Part shown: positions 16,191 through 25,164 of the stretch, piece after piece | How the letters are laid out: the number at the start of each line of letters is the position of its first letter | Numbering within the stretch: position 1 is the first letter of the stretch | Source of the DNA: Pseudomonas grimontii | Lineage (GTDB): Bacteria; Pseudomonadota; Gammaproteobacteria; Pseudomonadales; Pseudomonadaceae | NCBI RefSeq assembly: GCF_007858185.1 | Contig: NZ_VFES01000033.1 | Coordinates: 1-57,676 of the forward strand | Direction: 5' to 3' | Length of the DNA stretch: 57,676 bases | Notes under the pieces: generated by a model | Seen by the model: only the letters and a program-made list of their open reading frames with translations | The model's database searches: none | Told to the model about the DNA's origin: nothing | Position numbers and translations under genes: made by a program

Positions 16191-17901
16191 AATTGACGGC
16201 ATTCCGCTACTAATTTTTCCAGGCGTGAATTATGGCCCTAGAGAAACACACCATGATTTGCGCTGCTTGGTGTACGAAAGAGGCACAAGGGGAAATGTAA
16301 GAGATAGCCAAGAACTCTTGGCATCGAAACATAAGACCTTGGTTCCCGAACGAATTCAATTGGCGTTGAAAATACATGAAACCCTGAATTCAATAATAGT
16401 CGGAGGCGGAAGTGCATTAACTCTAAGGGGGAAGATCGGAGCCGTTAGGGGTTTTTTCCAGTGGGCGGAAGATAGACACTCTCCTATAACGCTTACTACT
16501 GTAGAAGCTTTATACCTATCATGGTCTGATTACCTATGGGAGCGTGTTCGTAACAGAGGCATCGAGGAAAATTATGCGGCTAACTTATCATCCAAGCTAG
16601 GCTCATTACTGAGCGGAGTACTGGAATTATCATCTGGCCTGCATTCGCGTACGCCATTCTTTAACGCCAAGGTTCGAAGCCGAAATCGGACGAGAATTAA
16701 AACCGCATCTGACAAAGTGGATCTGCCCGAAGCATTCAAGTTTGGTAGATTCTTGCATGACATTACACGGAACCTGACTCTCGAGAGAATACAATCAGCG
16801 CTGCCCTTATTGATCACGTTCAGTGACGGTCAAGAGATCAGCGAGCGCTCGGGTTACTCGCCCAACACGAAAAGTATAAGGGCGCTAGCAATCGCCGACT
16901 ATGCAGACGAAGAAGAACTTATTGCGGAAACATTCAGAGCAAGGTACGCCCTAATCAACCTGAGGGTGATGGCTGAGCTACTTATTTTCATATCACAAAC
17001 CGCCATGAATCTTAACGAGGCCAGAAAGCTAAAAATCGGAAAGTTTTCCTATAAAAGCTTAAGTCGCGGATACGAGGTAAGACGAATATACAAAAACCGG
17101 AAGAAAGGCGTTGTAGAGTTTGAAATCTTCAGCGAATACAGGATTATATTTGAAGACTACTTAGAATGGCGCAACACGCTTTATTCAACTAGCACTAACG
17201 ACCTGCTTTTCCCTTTTTTTTCGTATCAATGCAATGGAAATTCAGACTTCGCGCCTAGTTTTCTTCCTATAAAATCAAGATGTAAAATTTTAGGCATCAC
17301 ACCTGTATTGCCTAGAAATCTAAGAAAGCTGAAATTAAATTGGTTTGCGCGCGAGACTAAAAACTTAGAACTCACACTCGAACTAGGGCAGCACACCAAG
17401 GAGACTTACCTCAGACATTATCATCAGCCTAACTTTCAGATAGCACTGATTGAGATCAGCTCTTTCTTTAACACCCATGATCCTACATTGCAAGCAGCAG
17501 GGACAGGAGGCTGTAGCATCGCCAATCCCCTGGCCATTGAGAATATTCCTAAACAGGCAACAACACCTGACTGTGTAAGCGCTGCCGGTTGCCTCTTTTG
17601 TGTGAATCACCGTGACATTGATTCTCAAGATCATGTCTGGTCTTTAGTCTCTTACCGCCACTACAAAATTTTGGAACTTGCCACTTATACCGCTAAGCTT
17701 ATTCCACACGATACAAACCCTTGCGCTTTGGCCATAGATGCCTTGAATTCAAAAATTCAGTATTTTTCCGCTTCCGAGGGGTTGCGCCCTGAATGGGTGG
17801 CAGAAGCACTTGAGCGGATTGCTGAAAGCCATTACCACCCTAAGTGGGATGGGTTCATTAAAATACTGGAATTAACAAGTGAAAATGCCGCGCAATATTA
17901 A
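16174..17901 (+). CDS. ginB: Island tyrosine-recombinase-like protein GinB
   Basis: A 575-aa protein of the second GInt recombinase type. Domain order fits a tyrosine recombinase, but the catalytic boxes look degenerate. The first Arg box reads ISQTAMNLNEARKLKIG, with Asn where Arg is expected. The HxxR box reads RNLRKLKLNWF, with Asn for His. A Tyr is kept in KETYLRHYHQP. After the catalytic domain it has a Cys/His segment (CVSAAGCLFCVNHRDIDSQDH, residues about 469-489). It starts after an AGGCAGG ribosome binding site inside ginA and overlaps ginC by 23 bp. Confidence 0.8.
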   Translation: MATRPEIDGIPLLIFPGVNYGPRETHHDLRCLVYERGTRGNVRDSQELLASKHKTLVPERIQLALKIHETLNSIIVGGGSALTLRGKIGAVRGFFQWAEDRHSPITLTTVEALYLSWSDYLWERVRNRGIEENYAANLSSKLGSLLSGVLELSSGLHSRTPFFNAKVRSRNRTRIKTASDKVDLPEAFKFGRFLHDITRNLTLERIQSALPLLITFSDGQEISERSGYSPNTKSIRALAIADYADEEELIAETFRARYALINLRVMAELLIFISQTAMNLNEARKLKIGKFSYKSLSRGYEVRRIYKNRKKGVVEFEIFSEYRIIFEDYLEWRNTLYSTSTNDLLFPFFSYQCNGNSDFAPSFLPIKSRCKILGITPVLPRNLRKLKLNWFARETKNLELTLELGQHTKETYLRHYHQPNFQIALIEISSFFNTHDPTLQAAGTGGCSIANPLAIENIPKQATTPDCVSAAGCLFCVNHRDIDSQDHVWSLVSYRHYKILELATYTAKLIPHDTNPCALAIDALNSKIQYFSASEGLRPEWVAEALERIAESHYHPKWDGFIKILELTSENAAQY

Positions 17902-19921
17902 TATTAGGGTGGAGTCCACCTTAGAGTATATACCTAATCTACCATTGGATGTTTGGCCTCCGGATGCCAAATTTCCCATTATCCGTGACAAGTATGGAAA
18001 AACAATTAGTATATACAGCGCTACCATATGGGACTTAACGGCTTGGTCAGCCACATCATCCATCATAAACTTCAACGATCCTTCGCAACCGGGATTTAAG
18101 GTGAAAAACTGCGAGTTCAATGGCGGAAAGCTACGAGAAATTTGCGCTTGGTGGCTCTATGGATATCACCCGGTTGGAACAGCAGCAACTTTGAAAGCGA
18201 GATTTGGTAAAATCTACAAACTCGTTGAAGCCTGCAGCAGCTACGGGTTAAAAATAACCGAGCTAAATTCCAACCTTACAATTTTGGACAAGATCTCGAA
18301 GCAGCTGGCTCCCTCCTCCATACCATCGGTTATTTCGCTATTGCATGGCCTTTATGAAAATAGGTCATTCCTTGGATTTGTGATCTTAGAGCCCAAACAA
18401 ATTGCACGACTTTCATCGATCTCTAATGATCACGCAGTACGGCAGACTCCTTACATCCCACCACGAATCTGGGAATATCAAGTCCGTCGCCTTAGGCTTT
18501 TTCTTGAAGAATTCGTTGACAATAGCGGGAACATTGAAAATTGCTTCCACCACTGCTTAGAAGTATATCAAAGATTTTACGGATTAGATGCATGCTACGG
18601 AAATCGTAAGGGCCTGGGCACTGCTTTCGGGTCGAGAATGTACAAAGATCACAGGAAATATTTACTAGGCGGGAAATTTTCGGACGTTCTGAAACTATAC
18701 GGACTAACAACCCTGTTCCGAAACTGGCTAATTGATGACGATGCCGAATTAGACAGTGGGGGTAAAGGGGTGACATTGCTAACATCGCTCTTCACGATGG
18801 CACAACAGATTGGACTAGCATACCTGTTAAATTTTTCGATGATGCGGTATCGCGAGGCATCTGAGCTACGATCTGATTGTCTCAGCTATGTGGACGATAA
18901 TCAATTCGGACGACTTTGGTTAGTATCTGGAGAAACTACCAAAATCTATCACGACTCAGACGCTCGCTGGGTAGTTTCTCCTTCTGTAAAAATTGTTATT
19001 ACTGCAATGTCACTGATTGCGAAATTACGTATGCACTGTGCATGCCAAGATAGAAAAGTACCTTTCAATCTAGCACTTGGGGTAAATCCATATATCATAA
19101 ACAGGTCTTATGAACCTTGGTCTAAACGCGTCGGAGTAGAGATGGACATGGATAAACGCCCATGCTATTTCTCTTACATGGAGGTGATAAGTTCACACCC
19201 CAAGCTTTTTGACCCACGCGAAATCACTATTCAAGAAAATGATTTTGAACTGGCTCGACTTGTTACCCCGTCGATTAACCAAGAGAGATTTTCCGTTGGA
19301 AAGATCTGGGAGTTCACATGGCACCAACTGCGCCGAACTGGTGCCGTGAACATGCACGCTTCCAATATGGTAACTGATGAGTCTGCCCAACAACAATTAA
19401 AGCACCTTTCACGAAATCAATCCTTGTACTATCGACAAGGTTATTCAAATGTTGCACTTAATGAAGACGCCAAGGCGGAGTATGTCAAAGCGATGTATGA
19501 CGTCCAGGTCTCCGGAGCCTTAAACTTTTTGCATGATCGCTACATCTCACCATATGGAGTAAAGCGTAAACTGGAAATGCTTTCTCCTATATCCGAGCGA
19601 GACTATAAAAGCTTAATGATTGCTGCCAGATCTGGCGAACTCTCTTGGAGAGATGTCTTGCTCGGCGTTTGCACTCATCGCGGTACCTGCCAATACGGCG
19701 GCGTAGAAAACATTATTAAATGCGGCGGAGGTGTCGACAACACTCCATGCGCCCATCTATTAGTGGATACTGAGAAAAAGAGCATTATGAAAAAACTGGA
19801 GTCGGTAATTCAATCAAGGAAATTAAGCGCAACTGAAGGTTCTCCATATGCACAGTCTCTAGAAGCGCAACACTCAGCCATACAAAATATGTTGCGCATA
19901 ATTAAAACTGTGGAGATGTGA
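17879..19921 (+). CDS. ginC: Island tyrosine recombinase GinC
   Basis: A 680-aa recombinase. The C-terminal catalytic domain has Arg in SMMRYREASELRSD, HxxRR in WHQLRRTGAVNMH and Tyr in LSRNQSLYYRQGYSNV. Cysteines and a histidine in the tail (CTHRGTCQYGG, then IKCGGGVDNTPCAHLL) suggest a metal site. GTG at 17879 is preferred to ATG at 17885 because GGAA sits 7 bp upstream of it. Its size and place match GinC and the large TnpB of Tn554. Confidence 0.8.
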   Translation: MKMPRNINIRVESTLEYIPNLPLDVWPPDAKFPIIRDKYGKTISIYSATIWDLTAWSATSSIINFNDPSQPGFKVKNCEFNGGKLREICAWWLYGYHPVGTAATLKARFGKIYKLVEACSSYGLKITELNSNLTILDKISKQLAPSSIPSVISLLHGLYENRSFLGFVILEPKQIARLSSISNDHAVRQTPYIPPRIWEYQVRRLRLFLEEFVDNSGNIENCFHHCLEVYQRFYGLDACYGNRKGLGTAFGSRMYKDHRKYLLGGKFSDVLKLYGLTTLFRNWLIDDDAELDSGGKGVTLLTSLFTMAQQIGLAYLLNFSMMRYREASELRSDCLSYVDDNQFGRLWLVSGETTKIYHDSDARWVVSPSVKIVITAMSLIAKLRMHCACQDRKVPFNLALGVNPYIINRSYEPWSKRVGVEMDMDKRPCYFSYMEVISSHPKLFDPREITIQENDFELARLVTPSINQERFSVGKIWEFTWHQLRRTGAVNMHASNMVTDESAQQQLKHLSRNQSLYYRQGYSNVALNEDAKAEYVKAMYDVQVSGALNFLHDRYISPYGVKRKLEMLSPISERDYKSLMIAARSGELSWRDVLLGVCTHRGTCQYGGVENIIKCGGGVDNTPCAHLLVDTEKKSIMKKLESVIQSRKLSATEGSPYAQSLEAQHSAIQNMLRIIKTVEM

Positions 19922-19922
19922 A

Positions 19923-20324
19923 ATGCTACCGTCCAATTGCTCAGCAGAAGATAGATTCCGGGCTGCTTTTGAAAGGCTGAAAATTGGTGCGTCGTCTATT
20001 GTTCCTTCTGGTACACCAATCACACAAAACAATGTTGCAAGGGAAGCAGGCCTGGATCCGTCAGCGCTTAAGAAAAGCCGTTTCCCAATATTAATCAATG
20101 AGATCAAGAACTGGATTGCGTCATTTTCCGTGGACACTCCACCTTCCAAGCATAAACAATTGGTTGGCCAGAGGGATAAAAATCGAACGTTGCGTACGCA
20201 AATTAAAGAAATAAAAACCCAAAGAGATTATCTTCAATCCCTTTTGCTTGAGGCGGACGCTAAGATTATGGAGCTTTCAACAGAGCTAGTAGAAATTAAA
20301 AAATTAGTAGAAAGCCAGAAATAA
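19923..20324 (+). CDS. ginD: Island accessory protein GinD
   Basis: A 133-aa basic protein. Residues 30-60 look like a small HTH (ITQNNVAREAGLDPSALKKSRFPILINEI), and residues 85-131 form a coiled coil (RTQIKEIKTQRDYLQSLLLEADAKIMELSTELVEIKKL). It begins 1 bp after ginC. Size and layout resemble TnpC of Tn554 and the fourth gene of GInts, which was reported as needed for excision or integration. It probably binds the ends or orients the recombinases, which is inference. Confidence 0.75.
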   Translation: MLPSNCSAEDRFRAAFERLKIGASSIVPSGTPITQNNVAREAGLDPSALKKSRFPILINEIKNWIASFSVDTPPSKHKQLVGQRDKNRTLRTQIKEIKTQRDYLQSLLLEADAKIMELSTELVEIKKLVESQK

Positions 20325-20553
20325 ATAAACAGAAATCGATCGACATTAACGGATACAGGCTTCGGGATGCGCCTGAATAAGCAGATGCAAACTTGTTCCA
20401 CAGGCGCATAAATACCGCCCTATATATTAAACTTATACTCAGAATCCAGACAGCAGTTTCCGGTAGACCAGTAGATGGATACATCAGGAAGTGGTCTCGA
20501 CAGTTCAATATACCGGTCGATGGGCGGGCGTTATAAGCAGTTCGGAAACATCG

Positions 20554-21012
20554 TCATGACGGTGCTCGAGCTGATTTGAAACAGCGATATTCGGCGCTCA
20601 AGCATCCAATCCCTGTCGATTGCGCTTGCCCCAGCATTTGCAAGCTGACGGCCTGGTGCGCTCCCACTGTGCCGGATATGGACTGAAGCTTGGGCACAGT
20701 GGCCGCAGCCGGTGGGGCAACGGGCTTAGGCGTATCGCGTTCCGTTGAATCGTAAAAAAATGGTTCGAGAAGAGACCAGGTCGCCAATGCTGGATGCATA
20801 GTTTGAGGACTGATAGGAAGCTTCGAAATTTCATACTGCCTGATCGCCTCGCATCGTCCAGCCAGTCTCACGGCTTGTGGAGTAGGGTAGTGGCGGAGGA
20901 GTTGTTTGGCTTGATCCCGGACGTTGTCGGGTAATGATCTATCTCGCCAAAGCATCGCCAAAAAACTGCCCGTTTCAATCACGCTAAGTGTCCGCTCGTA
21001 GGGTGTGGTCAT
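20554..21012 (-). CDS. BPSL0761-like protein
   Basis: A 152-aa protein whose N-terminal 75 residues (MTTPYERTLSVIETGSFLAML, then LPDNVRDQAKQLLRHYPTPQAVRLAGR) match the BPSL0761 type of small island-borne proteins. The C-terminal half is Pro/Ala-rich and looks disordered. Its start overlaps the sirtuin stop by 4 bp, so they are co-translated. Function unknown; such genes are frequent on integrative elements. Confidence 0.7.
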   Translation of the reverse strand: MTTPYERTLSVIETGSFLAMLWRDRSLPDNVRDQAKQLLRHYPTPQAVRLAGRCEAIRQYEISKLPISPQTMHPALATWSLLEPFFYDSTERDTPKPVAPPAAATVPKLQSISGTVGAHQAVSLQMLGQAQSTGIGCLSAEYRCFKSARAPS

Positions 21013-21815
21013 TGTGGTTGCTCCGCACGAGTGACTAGGGCAAAAAGCTTCAGCAGGACCTCGGTAGCTTTCCCGATGAGCATTAGCTCATTCGGCTCGG
21101 CGGTACTGACATCCTCCGTGTTGACATGAATGACTGTCGCGCCGGATGACAGCGCAAGCCAAGGAATGTCCGCCGCAGGGGTGACGATCCCGGATGTGCC
21201 TACGGATATCAGGACGTCGCAGCTTTTTACCGATGCGATCGCCGACTTCCAAACGTCTGACGGTAAATCCTCGCCGTACCAGACCACGTTCGGCCTTAGT
21301 CTTCCACTGCACCTTTCACAGCGCGGCGGCTCGACCAATGCTCCACCCGCTGGCAGGGGCATCTGATGCTGAGGCAATGTTCCGGGGCGATGGCACGCAA
21401 AGCACTTTGGCGTAGACAGACTGCCGTGCAGATGCAGTACATCGCCAGAGCCTGCTCGCTCATGCAAGTCATCGACGTTTTGAGTGATGACAGAGACTTT
21501 TCGACCTGTGGCTGCTAACTGAGCGACAGCAAAATGGGCAGCGTTTGGTTGGGCGTTTGTAACCTGCTGCCGTCGCCACAGATACCATCCCCACACAAGC
21601 TGCGGATTTCTACGAAAGACGCTCGCCGTTTCTAACGTCCGCGGATCGTGCTCAGCCCATATGCCGGTCAGCGGGTCACGGTATGTGGCAATACCACTTT
21701 CGGCCGAAATACCAGCTCCAGTGAAGCAAACGATATGTCTGGCATTAGACACCACCTCTCTCGCCCGCTCTAAAGCAGCCCATGACGCCCCGAAATCTTC
21801 GTGCTTAGGCTTCAT
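21009..21815 (-). CDS. Sir2-family NAD-dependent deacylase
   Basis: A 268-aa sirtuin: NAD-binding GAGISAESGIATYRD, TQNVDDLHERAGS, catalytic His in HLHGSL, a four-cysteine zinc knuckle (CFAC and CERC) and SVGTSGIVTPAADIPWLA. It removes acyl groups from lysines using NAD. The start at 21815 has a GGGGAG ribosome binding site 6 bp upstream; the in-frame codon at 21845 does not. It has no fused effector domain, so it is not one of the known Sir2-fusion defence proteins. It forms a minus-strand operon with the genes on both sides. Confidence 0.88.
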   Translation of the reverse strand: MKPKHEDFGASWAALERAREVVSNARHIVCFTGAGISAESGIATYRDPLTGIWAEHDPRTLETASVFRRNPQLVWGWYLWRRQQVTNAQPNAAHFAVAQLAATGRKVSVITQNVDDLHERAGSGDVLHLHGSLSTPKCFACHRPGTLPQHQMPLPAGGALVEPPRCERCSGRLRPNVVWYGEDLPSDVWKSAIASVKSCDVLISVGTSGIVTPAADIPWLALSSGATVIHVNTEDVSTAEPNELMLIGKATEVLLKLFALVTRAEQPQ

Positions 21816-21828
21816 AAAACTCCCCGCA

Positions 21829-22365
21829 TTAGGGAACGGCGGCATATAGGTACGGCTCGTTCAGATCGAGAGCACGATCGGATGCTTGAGGAATGTGAGA
21901 ACGAAGACGCTGCTGCGAATACCACACTTGCCGCGTCTTCCTCTTCCGCAGATCGAGATCTCCTAGCTTATAGGTGCCCATCGACGTCCTATAAACAACG
22001 GCCCCTGCATCCGTCCCAATTCCCCGGTAGCAAACGATCTGAATCAGTTCTTCTAGGCTCCAATCCTCCCCGCCCGTAAGGCTTGGTGGGCATACCATTT
22101 GCACTGCTTCAATGGCCACATCCTTCGCGAGTGAGAGGTAGTGCTGGAGCTCGTAGGCGCAGCGAATTAATGCAGCTCTGTCGCGCTTACCAGTATGAAT
22201 TGAAGTAATCGTTGCGAGGAAGCAAATGCCTTCGACTTCGCAATGTAGTCCTACATGTACATCGCGGCTCTTGGGATCAAGCACGTAAATCACTAGTGAC
22301 ACCATTGCGAGTGAGCCGGCTCGCGTGAAACGGCTTAAGGGTTGAAAATCGCCAGCGCTTGCCAC
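21829..22365 (-). CDS. Hypothetical island protein upstream of the sirtuin
   Basis: A 178-aa protein with no motif I recognise. Its N-terminal part alternates beta strands (MVSLVIYVLDPKSRDVHVGLHCEVEGICFLATITSI), followed by helices (DRAALIRCAYELQHYLSLAKDVAIEAVQ) and a basic C-terminus. The start is uncertain: GTG at 22365 or ATG at 22305. It ends 13 bp before the sirtuin and is likely co-transcribed with it. Confidence 0.6.
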   Translation of the reverse strand: MASAGDFQPLSRFTRAGSLAMVSLVIYVLDPKSRDVHVGLHCEVEGICFLATITSIHTGKRDRAALIRCAYELQHYLSLAKDVAIEAVQMVCPPSLTGGEDWSLEELIQIVCYRGIGTDAGAVVYRTSMGTYKLGDLDLRKRKTRQVWYSQQRLRSHIPQASDRALDLNEPYLYAAVP

Positions 22366-22519
22366 GAGGCCCCACGCTGAAGGCCCGTGATACTAGAATG
22401 GAATTGGCGTACTGATGCAGCTACTGAGGCGGAAACCCCACCTATACATGTTATAGCTCCGCGATGTGGGGTGTCAAAGCATGGCCTGATAATCTCTTTT
22501 GTGGCTGCACGGAAGAGAG

Positions 22520-22987
22520 ATGGAATATCTGGAAGCCCTTGGACAAGTCCTTAGGGAGATCCGAGTCGACGCCGGACTGAGACGCGAGGATTGCCTGCGC
22601 GCATTGAGTCGCGAGTATTTGGGGGCCGTCGAGAGAGGTCGGCAATCGATATCCATAGCGAAGCTCAGGTCGCTATGTGAATGCTTAGGGGTTATGCCAA
22701 GTCTTGTGCTATTTGCGGCAGAAGCCCGATTGGGTGCCTTAAAGCTAGATGAGTATCAAGCTACCCAAGAACGTATGATCACCGAGTACATCGCAGACAA
22801 AAAGCTACGCAACGAAGAGGGTGCCGCGGCCAATCAGGGTGTAAGAGGACGCCAGGCGGAGAAAAATCGTAAGGCAGTCCAGTCTCTGAAGCTTGAAGGG
22901 CTGACCAAAATCGAAATAGCTCGGAAGCTGGGCATCGGTACCACAACCGTTGATCGGCATTGGCATCAGGCAAAGGACAACGGATAA
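22520..22987 (+). CDS. XRE-family regulator with a second HTH
   Basis: A 155-aa protein. Residues 1-65 are a Cro/CI-type HTH (LGQVLREIRVDAGLRREDCLRALSREYLGAVERGRQSISIAKLRSLCECLGV). Residues 110-155 hold a resolvase-type HTH (AVQSLKLEGLTKIEIARKLGIGTTTVDRHWHQA). The ATG at 22520 follows GGAAGAG. It is divergent from the sirtuin operon and probably controls it; the near-palindrome CTATACATGTTATAG at 22442-22456 is a candidate operator. Confidence 0.8.
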   Translation: MEYLEALGQVLREIRVDAGLRREDCLRALSREYLGAVERGRQSISIAKLRSLCECLGVMPSLVLFAAEARLGALKLDEYQATQERMITEYIADKKLRNEEGAAANQGVRGRQAEKNRKAVQSLKLEGLTKIEIARKLGIGTTTVDRHWHQAKDNG

Positions 22988-23434
22988 GCCCTTAACTGCT
23001 TGCCCCCTTACAAGCTCCCACGCGCGTACGCCACTCTAGGGCAATGCTATCGTTGGAGGAAGAATGCCTAAGGATTTCGAACTCGCTTAATCGGTACGCT
23101 AACCTTAGGTCGACAATTGCGCCATCCAGAGCCAGTCGCTCAACGACGATCCTTTGGAGTGAGCAGGTTACCAAAGCCAATGCGGGTAAACCGTCCCACT
23201 CGTACCGGGGGAAATACCAACTCGTGGAGTGAGGGGGCTGGCATCACATTCCGCCGCCTGTAGAACGGATAGGGTCTTACCTAACCTCGTTCGAAAAAGC
23301 TCACCGGCTGAGCCGACTACATAGACTAGCGCCGTTTCTCGCTGCTGGCTGCATAGCCCTAGCGTCAAATCGACCCTTGCTTACCACAGATCAGTACCGC
23401 CGCAGGCCATAGCTTGCGGACGTTAGGAGCTTTT
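22988..23434. other. Gene-poor stretch after the XRE gene
   Basis: These 447 bp have short open frames on both strands but none with a ribosome binding site and family-like sequence. It probably represents decayed island sequence leading into the receptor remnant at 23435. Confidence 0.4.
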
Positions 23435-23901
23435 ATGAAAACCGCTTCGGCCTCATTCGCTGTTCTCACAGCCTTGGCCGCCCCGACCTTCCGGCTTCAC
23501 AACCTGGGAACTCGACCATAACCCTAGGTGAATTGAGCGCTTCAGGTCAGGCCGGCGTAGCACTTCACACCGAGAATGTACTGACATCCGTCGATGTGCT
23601 GGGTGGGGATCAGGTTGAGGGAAAAAACGTGATGAATCGCTGGCAATTGCTGGGCCAGATGCCTGGTATCCAACTGGCGGAGACAGGCCAGGGGGCCGAG
23701 TCGGGTACCTCCAAGCCCGCGAGCAATGCCTTGCTTAGCTCAGCAACAAAGCAAGGCTTGCCAAAAATACTGGATGGGCATACAGTAAATACCCATGGCG
23801 TGGGTGACCCGCGAGAGGGCCCGGCAGCCCACTTCCGCAAACCTGGAGGAAAGCGTAAAACCGCTGGATGGCATTTTGATTCCATCCGTGGAGCTGTATA
23901 A
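23435..23901 (+). pseudogene. TonB-dependent receptor remnant
   Basis: An AGGAG site precedes a signal-peptide-like start (MKTASASFAVLTALAA, 23435). The frame then breaks; TWELDHNP is readable in another frame. From 23533 a plug-domain-like segment appears: VLTSVDVLGGDQVEGKNVMNRWQLLGQMPGIQLAETGQGAESG. That motif is typical of the N-terminal plug of TonB receptors. The barrel is missing and the tail is unrelated. It is a decayed fragment with at least two frame changes. Confidence 0.65.
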
Positions 23902-23999
23902 TTTTCATCACCGCCACAGCATCACCGGTGATCGAGAAGGTCAAATTATTTCAAATAATCTGAACCTCAAGGAAATTATATAACTGCTTTAATATTTAA

Positions 24000-25121
24000 G
24001 TGATACCTCCAATGCCGATGCGGAAAAGGATTGCCCAGCTACTCAAAGGAAACCCAGGGCTGAAAGCTCGCGATATTGCGAAAGCTCTGGAGTGCGACCG
24101 GAAAGAGGTAACTAAATGCTTATACGACCATCTAGATGTTTTTGTCCAGGATGATAATTTCGTATGGCAGCTAAAGAAGGATGCAAGTTTTGTTTTAGAG
24201 TTTACCTCTACAGGGACATGGATAACCCAAGAACATTTTGAGAAGTCACTCTTAAAGTCCGGATCACCGCTAGATGCTATTCATGGGCATGTAGTATTAA
24301 AAATTCAGAAGGAACGAAAAGTCCTTCTTTGTGCTGCGGCGCGAATCCTAGCGCTTGCCAATCAACTGATTTTTGCAAAAAAAACAGTTGAGATTGATTT
24401 CACAGAGAACAAATCGACGCTCTCTTACTTGAATCGATCGGGCTTTATCGATCGGCTGGATCGGGCGGTTAAAGTTCTTCCTCGCCGACCGCCTACCTCC
24501 GCAGCCCAACAGTACAAAGCCAATAATGCTGGATTGGTAGAGCTGCTAGAGATCAAGCCTAGCAGCAGCGAAAACCCAGCGAATGAGAGCGTACCTGAGA
24601 GCATCAAGCACAGCTTCGTCGAGGCGTTTGGCGAGCAACATGCCAATAAGCTGTTTACCCTCGTCAGCGAGTTTGTGGGCAATGTAGAGGAACACTCAGA
24701 CACCCAAATACCTGGGTTTGCTGGGCTACAAAGCTATAGGCGTTACGGTTCAACGTGCCTGGTGGCGGTGATTTCGGATTCAGGCAAAGGTATCTGCGCG
24801 ACACTACGCCCTGCGCTTGATGTGCATTTTCCTGAGATAGCCAACCAGTTCCCAGGCTCGCAAAAAATCTCAGACCCTATGTTGATTATTCATGCGATGA
24901 GATATAGAGGGCTGAGCAGACTGGGCAAAGGCAGAGGTGCCGGCTTGAATGCTAGCCAATATCAAGCGGAGAAGTTGAATGCTACGATTAAAATTAGGCA
25001 GCAAAATTTTTCTGTAGCGCTTACTTTCAAAAATCAGAGCCTTTATGGTCATGAGTGGTCCTTAGACTTACCGAAACTTTCGGGAACACATGTTGTCTTT
25101 GAATTTACTCTTGACATTTAA
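24000..25121 (+). CDS. GHKL ATPase with N-terminal winged helix
   Basis: A 373-aa protein. Residues 5-55 form a winged HTH (RIAQLLKGNPGLKARDIAKALECDRKEVTKCLYDH). The C-terminal half is a histidine-kinase-type ATPase: N-box LVSEFVGNVEEHSD, G1 box VISDSGKGI, G2 box RLGKGRGAGLNAS. There is no phospho-acceptor His domain or receiver, so it is not a classical sensor kinase but resembles anti-sigma-type ATPases. It is followed at 25165 by a STAS-like protein, a pairing repeated in many genomes. Function unknown; partner switching is the likely mechanism. Confidence 0.75.
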   Translation: MIPPMPMRKRIAQLLKGNPGLKARDIAKALECDRKEVTKCLYDHLDVFVQDDNFVWQLKKDASFVLEFTSTGTWITQEHFEKSLLKSGSPLDAIHGHVVLKIQKERKVLLCAAARILALANQLIFAKKTVEIDFTENKSTLSYLNRSGFIDRLDRAVKVLPRRPPTSAAQQYKANNAGLVELLEIKPSSSENPANESVPESIKHSFVEAFGEQHANKLFTLVSEFVGNVEEHSDTQIPGFAGLQSYRRYGSTCLVAVISDSGKGICATLRPALDVHFPEIANQFPGSQKISDPMLIIHAMRYRGLSRLGKGRGAGLNASQYQAEKLNATIKIRQQNFSVALTFKNQSLYGHEWSLDLPKLSGTHVVFEFTLDI

Positions 25122-25129
25122 ATTCACTC

Positions 25130-25158
25130 TTGACATTTAAGATGTTTCTGGTTAAACT
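25130..25158 (+). promoter_or_regulatory. Candidate sigma-70 promoter of the STAS-like gene
   Basis: TTGACA (25130-25135), a 17-bp spacer and TAAACT (25153-25158). The start codon at 25165 is only 6 bp beyond the -10 box, so a transcript from here would be leaderless or nearly so. The -35 lies in the second copy of a CTCTTGACATTTAA direct repeat (25109-25122 and 25128-25141). Confidence 0.5.
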
Positions 25159-25164
25159 GAAGAT

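Noticed and set aside
21009..21815. The sirtuin as a known anti-phage Sir2 system
   Set aside because: Those systems have fused or paired effector domains such as SIR2-HerA, DSR or Thoeris parts; none are visible here.
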